Shown one piece after another: positions 1 through 4,969 of a stretch of DNA of 11,359 bases. The stretch lies in the NCBI GenBank assembly GCA_900765705.1, contig CAAFSR010000255.1, forward strand, positions 1 through 11,359. Reading direction: 5' to 3'. Source of the DNA: an uncultured Faecalibacterium sp. Lineage in GTDB: Bacteria; Bacillota; Clostridia; Oscillospirales; Ruminococcaceae. A program made the translations under genes and the position numbers. How positions within the stretch are numbered: the stretch's first letter is position 1; each line of letters begins with the position of its first letter. The notes under the pieces were generated by a model. That model ran no database searches. It was given only the letters and a program-made list of their open reading frames with translations, and had not been told where the DNA came from.

Positions 1-192
1 CGACCGGGCTATGGCCGGCAGCAGCAGGCTCCACACACTGGCCGCCAGCATGATACCCGCCGCCATTCCGCACAAAATGCGGCGGGTAGCCGGGCGTGCC
101 TGCCTGCGCAGCAAAAATACCCCCGCTGCGCCCAGTGCAGTGCACGCCGCCGGGAACAGCCAGATCAAAAGCGTGAAAACGAGCCGGTTCAA
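1..192 (-). CDS. ZIP-family divalent metal transporter, N-terminal part
   Basis: This is the first 64 residues of a membrane protein that continues past the left window edge. Residues about 2-27 form a first hydrophobic helix (LVFTLLIWLFPAACTALGAA), followed by a short basic loop (LLRRQARPATRR). A second helix carries GMAAGIMLAASVWSLLLPAI, which I recognise as the conserved second-helix block of bacterial ZIP (GufA/ZupT-like) zinc and iron transporters. Members move Zn2+, Fe2+ or Mn2+ into the cytoplasm; the metal cannot be told from this part. No ATG suits this frame. The start chosen is TTG at 192-190, 8 nt downstream of a strong AAAGGGGG site (201-208). An ATG at 199-197 is in another frame, and its product is not membrane-like. 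It lies 53 nt downstream of a small acidic gene in the same direction, probably in one transcript. The family is fairly certain; the metal is unknown. Confidence 0.82.
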   Translation of the reverse strand, partial: MNRLVFTLLIWLFPAACTALGAAGVFLLRRQARPATRRILCGMAAGIMLAASVWSLLLPAIARS

Positions 193-245
193 ACCGCATT
201 CCCCCTTTGCCCGTTGTATGCACAAACGGGCCAAAAGGTGCGGAT

Positions 246-410
246 TTAGAAATCGTCCTCGCTGCTATCGCAGCTGTCCGCATCGCAGTCTGCGTCATCG
301 GACGCAAAGCTGTCGGTGTTATCCGTGCTGAAATTGCGCTCGAATGCGGTCATGTACTGGGCATAACCCTCGTCGCCGGTGCCGAAATAGCCAAAATCGA
401 AGTCTTTCAT
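246..410 (-). CDS. small acidic Asp/Ser/Cys-rich protein, 54 aa, unknown function
   Basis: This short gene starts at ATG 410 behind a clear GGAGG site (GGAGGACAGTAAA then ATG) and ends with TAA. The N-terminal half is aromatic and ordered-looking: MKDFDFGYFGTGDEGYAQYM, then TAFERNF. The C-terminal half, residues 30-54, is very acidic and rich in Asp, Ser and Cys, with cysteines at 42 and 47 in a DCDADSCDSS context and the ending EDDF. There is no signal peptide or membrane segment, so it should be cytoplasmic. I do not recognise a named family. It sits directly upstream of a ZIP metal transporter on the same strand (gap 53 nt, no terminator visible), so both may be cotranscribed. A metal-binding or regulatory role next to the transporter is inference only. 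The good ribosome site, coherent reading frame and biased composition support a real gene. Confidence 0.72.
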   Translation of the reverse strand: MKDFDFGYFGTGDEGYAQYMTAFERNFSTDNTDSFASDDADCDADSCDSSEDDF

Positions 411-671
411 TTTACTGTCCTCCACAAATGTTCCTGTCGTTCAGCCTTCGGGGGAGCTTTGTCCCTCGTTGTGCTTTTATTATCCACTTTTGCAGTCCTA
501 TAAAAAGGATTTTTAAGAGATTTTGTTTCATTTTGCTCTTCCCGCCGGCAATGCAGGCTTTGCTCTGCACCCACAGCATACCATATTCCGCCGGACAAGA
601 GGTCAACTGCCGGGCGAGATTCCATAAAGCCGCGTTGCGTGGCAGGGTCGCTTTGTTTGCGGTTCATTTCT

Positions 672-751
672 GCCAAAAAGTCTTTGACTTTTGGCGAAAA
701 TTTATAACAAGTATGCAGATTCTTTACATGGATTATAATTTTCGACCAAAA
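672..751. repeat. cluster of inverted repeats, candidate operator or hairpins
   Basis: There are three related arms. GCCAAAAAGTC (672-682) and GACTTTTGGC (686-695) form a 10-bp hairpin with one bulged A and a 3-nt loop. In addition TTTTGGCGAAAATT (689-702) is nearly the reverse complement of AATTTTCGACCAAAA (737-751), differing by one inserted base. The two pairings share bases 689-695, so they exclude each other as RNA, or they could be spaced protein-binding half-sites as DNA. The rightmost arm ends 5 nt before the -35 box of the downstream plus-strand promoter. The repeats are directly visible; the operator role is inferred. Confidence 0.5.
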
Positions 752-756
752 TCCTC

Positions 757-784
757 TTGATTTTTTTCAAAAACGGACTAGAAT
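757..784 (+). promoter_or_regulatory. predicted sigma-A promoter of the SEAAS lipoprotein gene
   Basis: A -35 box TTGATT (757-762) is followed after 16 nt by TAGAAT (779-784). An alternative -10, GAATAT (781-786), gives an 18-nt spacer. Transcription would begin near 791, leaving a leader of about 65 nt before the AAGGAG site at 842-847. It is the best promoter-like match close to this orphan plus-strand gene. Confidence 0.5.
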
Positions 785-856
785 ATAGCATCGCAGTGAG
801 GTGACACCGAAAGCCCGCTGCTAAACATTTACAAGAAGACTAAGGAGATCATTGAT

Positions 857-1120
857 ATGAAACTCAAGAATATTTGCATCGCTGTTGTCGCTCTGGCTCT
901 GGCTGCCGGCATGACCGCTTGCGGTGGTACTGCTGCCGCCGCTTCCTCCACCTCTGAGGCTGCTTCTGCAAGCACCACCGCCGTTTCCGAGGCTGCTTCC
1001 AGCGAGGCCGCTTCTTCTGAGGCCGCTTCTTCCGAGGCTGCTTCCTCTGAGGCTGCATCTTCCGAGGCCGCTTCCAGCGAGGCTGCTTCTTCTGAGGTTT
1101 CTTCCACCACTGCCGCCTGA
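857..1120 (+). CDS. small SEAAS-repeat lipoprotein, 87 aa
   Basis: The precursor has a short basic start (MKLKN), a hydrophobic stretch (residues 6-18) and a lipobox-like MTAC with Cys22 as the predicted lipidated residue, so the mature protein should be tethered to the outer face of the membrane. Almost all the rest is low complexity: one SEAAS at residues 33-37, seven consecutive SEAAS units at 44-78, then SEVSSTTAA. Such Ser/Glu/Ala stretches usually serve as flexible linkers between a lipid anchor and a folded domain, but here no domain follows and the stop comes directly after the repeats. The AAGGAG site (842-847) lies 9 nt before ATG. The gene is alone on the plus strand, with its own promoter and a terminator 34 nt after the stop. 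The function is unknown. It could be a surface spacer, a glycosylation target or the remnant of a longer binding protein. Overlapping minus-strand frames are shadows of the repeat. Confidence 0.8.
   Translation: MKLKNICIAVVALALAAGMTACGGTAAAASSTSEAASASTTAVSEAASSEAASSEAASSEAASSEAASSEAASSEAASSEVSSTTAA
986..1090 (+). repeat. 15-bp tandem repeat, 7 units, encoding SEAAS
   Basis: Seven consecutive 15-nt units encode Ser-Glu-Ala-Ala-Ser. The Ser codons alternate among TCC, TCT and AGC and the Ala codons among GCT, GCC and GCA, while Glu is always GAG. The units are therefore identical as protein but not as DNA. An eighth, degenerate unit (TCT GAG GTT TCT) follows. Confidence 0.9.
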
Positions 1121-1154
1121 GTTCAACGCACACAGCGTACATAACAGGATAGCC

Positions 1155-1194
1155 AAAAGCCCGTCGCACAAAATAATGTGCAACGGGCTTTTTT
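1155..1194. terminator. bidirectional intrinsic terminator between convergent genes
   Basis: AAAAGCCCGTCGCACA (1155-1170) pairs with TGTGCAACGGGCTTTT (1177-1192) around a 6-nt loop, giving a stem of about 15 bp with one C/A mismatch. On the plus strand it ends in TTTTTT, a strong terminator for the SEAAS lipoprotein gene. Read on the minus strand the run is TTTT, so it can also end transcripts of the LOG-family gene whose stop lies 23 nt before it. Confidence 0.9.
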
Positions 1195-1216
1195 GCATAT
1201 AGTCGGGCCGTTATTT

Positions 1217-1750
1217 CTATTTTTCAAGAATTGCGCGGATCTGGGCAAGGTCGGCGGCAAAGGTGATATTCCGCTGCCGCGCCGGGGTGGAAAGCCCCAT
1301 GGTGATCATCTGCTGCAAAAGCTGCTGCAGGGGCTGGTAGTAGCCGTTCAGGTCGTAGAGGATGCAGGGTGCATCCAGCTGCCCCAGCGACAGCTTGCTG
1401 ATGACCTCGGTGATCTCTTCCAGCGTGCCGGTGCCGCCGGGGAACGCGACAAAGGCATCGCCCAACTCGATCATTCTGGTTTTGCGGGCAGGCATATCCT
1501 CCGTCACGATCAGTTCGGTCAGGCCCTCGTGCTGCAGCTCTGCGTCCAGAAAGCACTTCGGCTCTACGCCGGTCACCCGGCCGCCTGCGGCCAGCACACT
1601 GTCGGCTAAAAGACCCATCAGGCCGCTTTTGCTGCCGCCGTACACCAGCGCGTTGCCGCTTTCGCCGATCCAGCGCCCCAGCTGCTGCACAGCCTGCGGC
1701 AGTGCAGGGTCGTTGCCAAGGCTTGCGCCCAGATACACGGTAATGTTCAT
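1217..1750 (-). CDS. LOG-family nucleoside 5'-monophosphate phosphoribohydrolase (TIGR00730-type)
   Basis: This cytosolic Rossmann-like enzyme has 177 residues, the usual length of the family. LOG proteins split N6-modified or plain purine nucleoside 5'-monophosphates into free base and ribose 5-phosphate. In plants this activates cytokinins; in bacteria the role is mostly nucleotide clean-up. Diagnostic motifs are YGGSKSGLMG at 37-46, GVEPKCF at 61-67, MPARK at 86-90 (fits the M-x-x-R-K pattern) and PGGTGTLEE at 104-112, which holds the catalytic Glu and phosphate-binding Gly residues. The start ATG follows AGAAAGGA. It is the last gene of the thioesterase-CHR-CHR-LOG cluster, 22 nt after the second CHR gene. 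Older lysine-decarboxylase annotations of this family are a misnomer. The family assignment is secure; the natural substrate is not known. Confidence 0.93.
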   Translation of the reverse strand: MNITVYLGASLGNDPALPQAVQQLGRWIGESGNALVYGGSKSGLMGLLADSVLAAGGRVTGVEPKCFLDAELQHEGLTELIVTEDMPARKTRMIELGDAFVAFPGGTGTLEEITEVISKLSLGQLDAPCILYDLNGYYQPLQQLLQQMITMGLSTPARQRNITFAADLAQIRAILEK

Positions 1751-1772
1751 TGCAGTATCCTTTCTTGCCGGG

Positions 1773-2345
1773 TCAGATGCTCCACAGCACCGCGCCCAGC
1801 ACCGCAGAAAGCAGGATCATCCCGATGGGGGACGGCGCTTTCTGCGTTTTCTTTTTATAGGCAAAATGCAGGCCGCCCAGCAGAGCAAACACCGCCAGCG
1901 CACGCACATCCGGGGCAAAGCCGCCGGCAAGGGTGGTAAAGCCCCCCAGCGTGGAAAGCCCCATGGTGCAGGCTGTGGCCAAGATCATAGCCACCACGCA
2001 GGGACGCACCCCAGCCAGAAAGGCGTTGACCCCGGCGTACTTCATCAGGCTGTGCAGCGCCGCCGCGATGAGCAGGATGATAACAAAGGAGGGCAGCACC
2101 ACCCCCACCGTTGCCACAAAGGAGCCTGCCAGCCCCGCCTGCGAAGCGCCGATAAAGGTGGCCATGTTCACCGCCAGCGGGCCGGGAGTGGACTCTGACA
2201 CCGCGATAAAGCTGAGAAATTCGCTTTCGGTCAGCCAGCCGTGCCCCAGCACCGTTTCCCGTACCAGCGAGATCATACCGTAGCCGCCGCCAAAGGACAC
2301 CGCACCGATGACCAGAAAGTTCCAGAATAATTGCAGCAAGATCAT
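1773..2345 (-). CDS. short-chain chromate transporter family (CHR) protein, second subunit
   Basis: This 190-residue membrane protein is one CHR domain. Its start is ATG at 2345, overlapping the stop of the preceding CHR gene as ATGA (4-nt overlap), with AAAGGCGG upstream. The frame stays open further upstream, but that extension lies inside the other CHR gene and is not membrane-like. CHR signatures are GAVSFGGGYGMISLV at residues 14-28 and SESTPGPLAVNMATFIG further on, then several hydrophobic helices and a basic tail region (YKKKTQK) before a last helix. CHR proteins export chromate by proton exchange in characterised members. Two half-length proteins encoded in tandem, as here, are known to work as a pair. 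In a gut anaerobe the physiological ligand is uncertain; another oxyanion is possible. The gene is translationally coupled to its partner. Confidence 0.92.
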   Translation of the reverse strand: MILLQLFWNFLVIGAVSFGGGYGMISLVRETVLGHGWLTESEFLSFIAVSESTPGPLAVNMATFIGASQAGLAGSFVATVGVVLPSFVIILLIAAALHSLMKYAGVNAFLAGVRPCVVAMILATACTMGLSTLGGFTTLAGGFAPDVRALAVFALLGGLHFAYKKKTQKAPSPIGMILLSAVLGAVLWSI

Positions 2346-2911
2346 TTTGTACCGCCTTTCTTCCCCTGCCCCACTGCGTAGGCCAGCACTCCAGCTGCGC
2401 CGCAAAACAGGATGCAGCAGATGGAGGAAAATTTTACCGCCAGCACAGAGCAGCCCACCATGGCCGCCAGAACCACCGCCACCACTGCCGTGTTGAAGGG
2501 GGTGCGCTGCAAGTTTTTGAGCATCTTGATCCCCGCGGATAAGATCAGATAGATAACGCAGGCCTGTATGCCCTTGAAGGCATTGGCCACCACCGTCAGC
2601 TGCAAAAAGCGGTCGAAGAAGAGCGAAATAAGGTAGATGACTGCAAAGGACGGCAGGCACACTGCCAGAGTGGAAGCCGCCGCACCGGCAACACCGGCCA
2701 GCTTATAGCCGATGTAGGTAGCGCTGTTCACCGCCACAGGGCCGGGGGTGGACTCGGCAATAGCGACCATATCCAGAAACTCTTCCCGGGTGAGCCAGCG
2801 CTTTTCCTCTACAAATTCGTGCTCCAGCAGCGCCACCATGGCGTAGCCGCCGCCAAAAGTAAAGGCACCGATCTTAAAAAAGGTGCCGAACAGCTCCTTG
2901 GTTTTGGACAT
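2342..2911 (-). CDS. short-chain chromate transporter family (CHR) protein, first subunit
   Basis: This 189-residue membrane protein has one CHR domain. Two in-frame ATGs exist at 2917 and 2911. The second, giving MSKTKELFG, sits 8 nt after AAGGAG, whereas the first is only about 2 nt from it, so the second is chosen. Signatures are GAFTFGGGYAMVALLEHEFV near the N-terminus, RWLTREEFLDMVAIAEST leading into PGPVAVNSATYIGY, then four or so hydrophobic segments and a Lys/Gly-rich tail (GQGKKGGTK). It ends in a 4-nt overlap with the second CHR gene, which implies balanced production of both halves and probably a heterodimeric anion transporter. It begins 21 nt after the thioesterase stop. The family call is firm; chromate as the real substrate is only the family's known activity. 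Confidence 0.92.
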   Translation of the reverse strand: MSKTKELFGTFFKIGAFTFGGGYAMVALLEHEFVEEKRWLTREEFLDMVAIAESTPGPVAVNSATYIGYKLAGVAGAAASTLAVCLPSFAVIYLISLFFDRFLQLTVVANAFKGIQACVIYLILSAGIKMLKNLQRTPFNTAVVAVVLAAMVGCSVLAVKFSSICCILFCGAAGVLAYAVGQGKKGGTK

Positions 2912-2932
2912 AGGCATTTCTCCTTTGGGCGT

Positions 2933-3670
2933 TTACTGCCGTACCTGCTCCAGCTCCAGATAGCACTCGAAGGCTGTTTTTTCGCCGTGCTTTGCAATAA
3001 AGTACCAGCCTTCATCCGAGGGGGTGTAGAAGATCTCCACCTGCTGTCCCATGGGGACCTCGCGGTGGTAATTGATGGAGGCAAATTTCACAACGTTATT
3101 GCGCATGATCTCCTGCGGCAGTGCATCGCAGACGATATCCAGATAAAAGGCGTTGTTGATGTGGTAATGCAGGTCACACTGGGAGTAGTGCGCCGTAAAC
3201 AGGCCGGCACTGGTCAGGTTCTCCCGGTGCTTATGCAGCAAAAGGGGCAGCTCCTCTTCCACCGTCTCGTTCCAGTAGCCCTCCACCGTCCAGTCCGGCT
3301 GGCGCAGAATGTGCCCATCCTCAAGGCTGGACATGATCCAGCGGCTGTCCACCATGGCAACCTCCTGCCCGGCTTCGTCCGTAAGGGTAGTGATGCGCTT
3401 GATGGAACCCCGGCGGATCACCTCCGAGCGGGTGCAGAGGGACAAAGTCTCGCCGCGGTAAGGTACGCGGTTGAACCGCAGCGCCTGCTTGCCCACCAGA
3501 AACGCTACGCCGTGATCTTCAAAAAACTGGTCGTCCATGCCAAAATGGCGGGCGTGTACCGCAGCAATCTGCTCTACATAACGCAGCAGCGCGCTGGCCT
3601 TGAGCAGACTATGGCAGTCTGCATCGGTATTTTCGACCACGGTGGTGTCCTTATAATAAAACGGTTCCAT
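2933..3670 (-). CDS. acyl-ACP thioesterase family protein (double hotdog)
   Basis: At 245 residues this is the usual size of bacterial acyl-ACP thioesterases. These cytosolic enzymes hydrolyse the thioester of fatty acyl-acyl carrier protein and release free fatty acid. The N-terminal hotdog half shows the substrate-side pattern with DADCHSLLKASALLRYVEQIAAVH (residues 16-39 region), GVAFLVGKQALRFNRVPYRGE and WIMSSLEDGHILR. The C-terminal half carries the active-site block CDLHYHINNAFYLD (165-178) and NYHREVPMG (200-208, with Glu204). In plant FatB enzymes the catalytic block reads D-x-N-x-H-x-N-N. Here the Asp (166) and His (170) are present but the Asn position is His168. AGGAGGG lies 7 nt before the ATG, so the start is clear. 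It heads a cluster with two CHR genes and a LOG gene, and follows the pot terminator by only about 20 nt. The family is clear; the acyl specificity is not. Confidence 0.88.
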   Translation of the reverse strand: MEPFYYKDTTVVENTDADCHSLLKASALLRYVEQIAAVHARHFGMDDQFFEDHGVAFLVGKQALRFNRVPYRGETLSLCTRSEVIRRGSIKRITTLTDEAGQEVAMVDSRWIMSSLEDGHILRQPDWTVEGYWNETVEEELPLLLHKHRENLTSAGLFTAHYSQCDLHYHINNAFYLDIVCDALPQEIMRNNVVKFASINYHREVPMGQQVEIFYTPSDEGWYFIAKHGEKTAFECYLELEQVRQ

Positions 3671-3689
3671 AGTTTTTCCCTCCTATCGG

Positions 3690-3724
3690 AAAAAGGCCGC
3701 CGCACCACGTCCGGGGCGGCAGCC
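3690..3724 (-). terminator. intrinsic terminator after potD
   Basis: On the minus strand GGCTGCCGC (3724-3716) pairs with GCGGCGGCC (3703-3695) with one G-U pair and a 12-nt loop, followed directly by TTTTT (3694-3690). This is a strong GC-rich stem 12 nt after the potD stop. The thioesterase ATG lies only 19 nt beyond its T-run, with no room for a promoter in between. Confidence 0.85.
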
Positions 3725-3736
3725 CTTGCAGAAAGC

Positions 3737-4969
3737 TCAATACTGATTGCGGGTCTTTCTGCGCACCTTGCGCCAGATATTAAAGCAGGCCAGCGCCAGC
3801 ATGGCCAGCAGCAGCAGTAAAAACAGATAGCTGCCACCGCCCTCATCGTAGCTCTTCATCTCGCTCCACTTCAGGTCCAGCTCGCTGTTCACCTCGTCGC
3901 TCAGGGCGGCAAACACCTTCTCCTTTGCAACAAGCTCCTCGGGCGGGTAGGCGATCTCACTGTCCCGCAGCTCCTCGTCCAGCACCAGCCGCACGGACTC
4001 CATGGGGGTGGTGTAGCCGATATACTCGCTGTTGGCCTTGCCGATGTCGGTCTCGCACATGAAGTTGATGAACATCTCGGCGGCCTCCTTGTGCTCGCTT
4101 GCGGCGGGCACGGCCATGCAGTCCACCGAAAGCACGCTGCCCTCCTGCGGGAACACCCATGCAAGGTCCGGGTTATCATCGATCATGGTAATAGCATCGC
4201 CGGAGTAGTACACGCCGATGGCTGCCTCGCCGCCGATCATCTTATCAAAGATCTCGTCCATGACGTAGGCCTGCACCAGCGGCTTCTGCGTTTTGAGCTC
4301 TTCCACCACCTCGTCCACCTCTTCCGGGGTGGAGGGGTTGATGCTGTGGCCGCTCTTGAACGCGGCGATGGCGTAGGCATCGCGGCTGTTGTTGAACATC
4401 AGGATGTTGCCCGCGTACTGCTCGTCCCACAGGTCTGCCCAGCAGGTAGGGGCCTTTTCCACCATGGTGGTGTTGTAGATGATGCCGGTGGTGCACAGCA
4501 TATAAGGCACGGTGTAGGCGTTCTGCGGGTCGTAATCCGGGTTGCGGTAGCCTGCATCGATTTTCTGGGAATTGGGGATATTCCCGTAATCAAGGGGTGC
4601 AAGCATCCCCTCGTTGATCATCTTTGCCACCATGTAGTCGGAGGGGATGATCACATCGTAGTTGGCTGCGCCGGACTTGAGCTTGGCGTACAGGGACTCG
4701 TTGGAGTCGAAGGTGGTGTAGTTCACCTTGATGCCGGTCAGCTTTTCAAAGGCAGCCACCACGTTCACGCTGTCGTCTGAGCCGTTGGAGATGTACTCGC
4801 CCCAGTTGTACACGTTCAGGGTAACGTTTTGCCCCTTGAAGCGGGTCCAGTCGTAATCATCCGACACCGAGACATCCTCGGTCACCTCGATGGTGCCGGC
4901 AGCAAACACCGGCAGTGCGGCGCACAGCGCCACAGCCAGCGTCAGCAGCAATGCAGCAATGCGTTTCAT
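3737..4969 (-). CDS. potD: polyamine ABC transporter substrate-binding protein PotD, C-terminally membrane-anchored
   Basis: This extracytoplasmic binding protein captures spermidine or putrescine and delivers it to PotBC. It has 410 residues from the second of two adjacent ATGs. That ATG is preferred because AGGAGG lies 7 nt upstream, against 4 nt for the ATG at 4972, which overlaps the potC stop. Residues 1-23 are a Sec signal peptide ending PVFA before AG, with no lipobox Cys. The mature part has the PotD/PotF fold signatures: LNVYNWGEYIS near 51-61, SGAANYDVIIPSDYMVAKM near 99-117, VPYMLCTTGIIYN, and VFPQEGSVLSVDCMAVPA near 272-289. After DEGGG a hydrophobic helix (381-399) and a basic tail (RKVRRKTRNQ) follow. 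This is an unusual C-terminal anchor that presumably replaces the lipid anchor. Relative to E. coli PotD, as I recall it, an aromatic ligand-stacking Trp appears to be Ser281. It is the last gene of potABCD, coupled to potC. Confidence 0.93.
   Translation of the reverse strand: MKRIAALLLTLAVALCAALPVFAAGTIEVTEDVSVSDDYDWTRFKGQNVTLNVYNWGEYISNGSDDSVNVVAAFEKLTGIKVNYTTFDSNESLYAKLKSGAANYDVIIPSDYMVAKMINEGMLAPLDYGNIPNSQKIDAGYRNPDYDPQNAYTVPYMLCTTGIIYNTTMVEKAPTCWADLWDEQYAGNILMFNNSRDAYAIAAFKSGHSINPSTPEEVDEVVEELKTQKPLVQAYVMDEIFDKMIGGEAAIGVYYSGDAITMIDDNPDLAWVFPQEGSVLSVDCMAVPAASEHKEAAEMFINFMCETDIGKANSEYIGYTTPMESVRLVLDEELRDSEIAYPPEELVAKEKVFAALSDEVNSELDLKWSEMKSYDEGGGSYLFLLLLLAMLALACFNIWRKVRRKTRNQY

Larger units (their letters stand above)
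411..856. other. divergent intergenic region between the acidic gene and the SEAAS lipoprotein
   Basis: These 446 bases separate two divergently transcribed genes and are clearly more AT-rich than their surroundings. The right end holds a probable plus-strand promoter (757-784) and a cluster of inverted repeats (672-751). The left end should hold the minus-strand promoter for the acidic small gene. The best -10 candidate there is GATAAT (484-479, minus), but the matching -35 (CTTTTT) is poor. Open frames across 407-676 on the minus strand lack a ribosome site and encode low-complexity, charged, unfamiliar peptides, so I do not call a gene. No RNA gene was recognised. Confidence 0.6.

Noticed and set aside
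407..676. Possible 89-residue gene on the minus strand
   Set aside because: There is no ribosome binding site, it overlaps the start of the acidic gene, and its peptide has no recognisable features.
734..739. TATAAT (plus strand) as -10 of the lipoprotein gene, or part of a Fur/PerR/Zur box
   Set aside because: No acceptable -35 lies 16-18 nt upstream, and only one half of a Fur-family box is recognisable.
986..1090. CRISPR-like regularly spaced repeats
   Set aside because: The repeats are contiguous 15-nt coding units without spacers.
829..1198. Minus-strand open frames over the SEAAS repeat
   Set aside because: They are low-complexity mirror images of the 15-bp repeat. Only the plus-strand frame has a ribosome site, a signal peptide and a terminator.
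2346..2660. N-terminal extension of the second CHR protein
   Set aside because: It lies inside the first CHR gene in another frame, is Gly/His-rich and not membrane-like, and the ATGA overlap start fits the family length.
2819..3820. Plus-strand open frame of 333 codons opposite the thioesterase
   Set aside because: It is antisense to a gene with a clear ribosome site and family motifs, and its own product has no recognisable fold.
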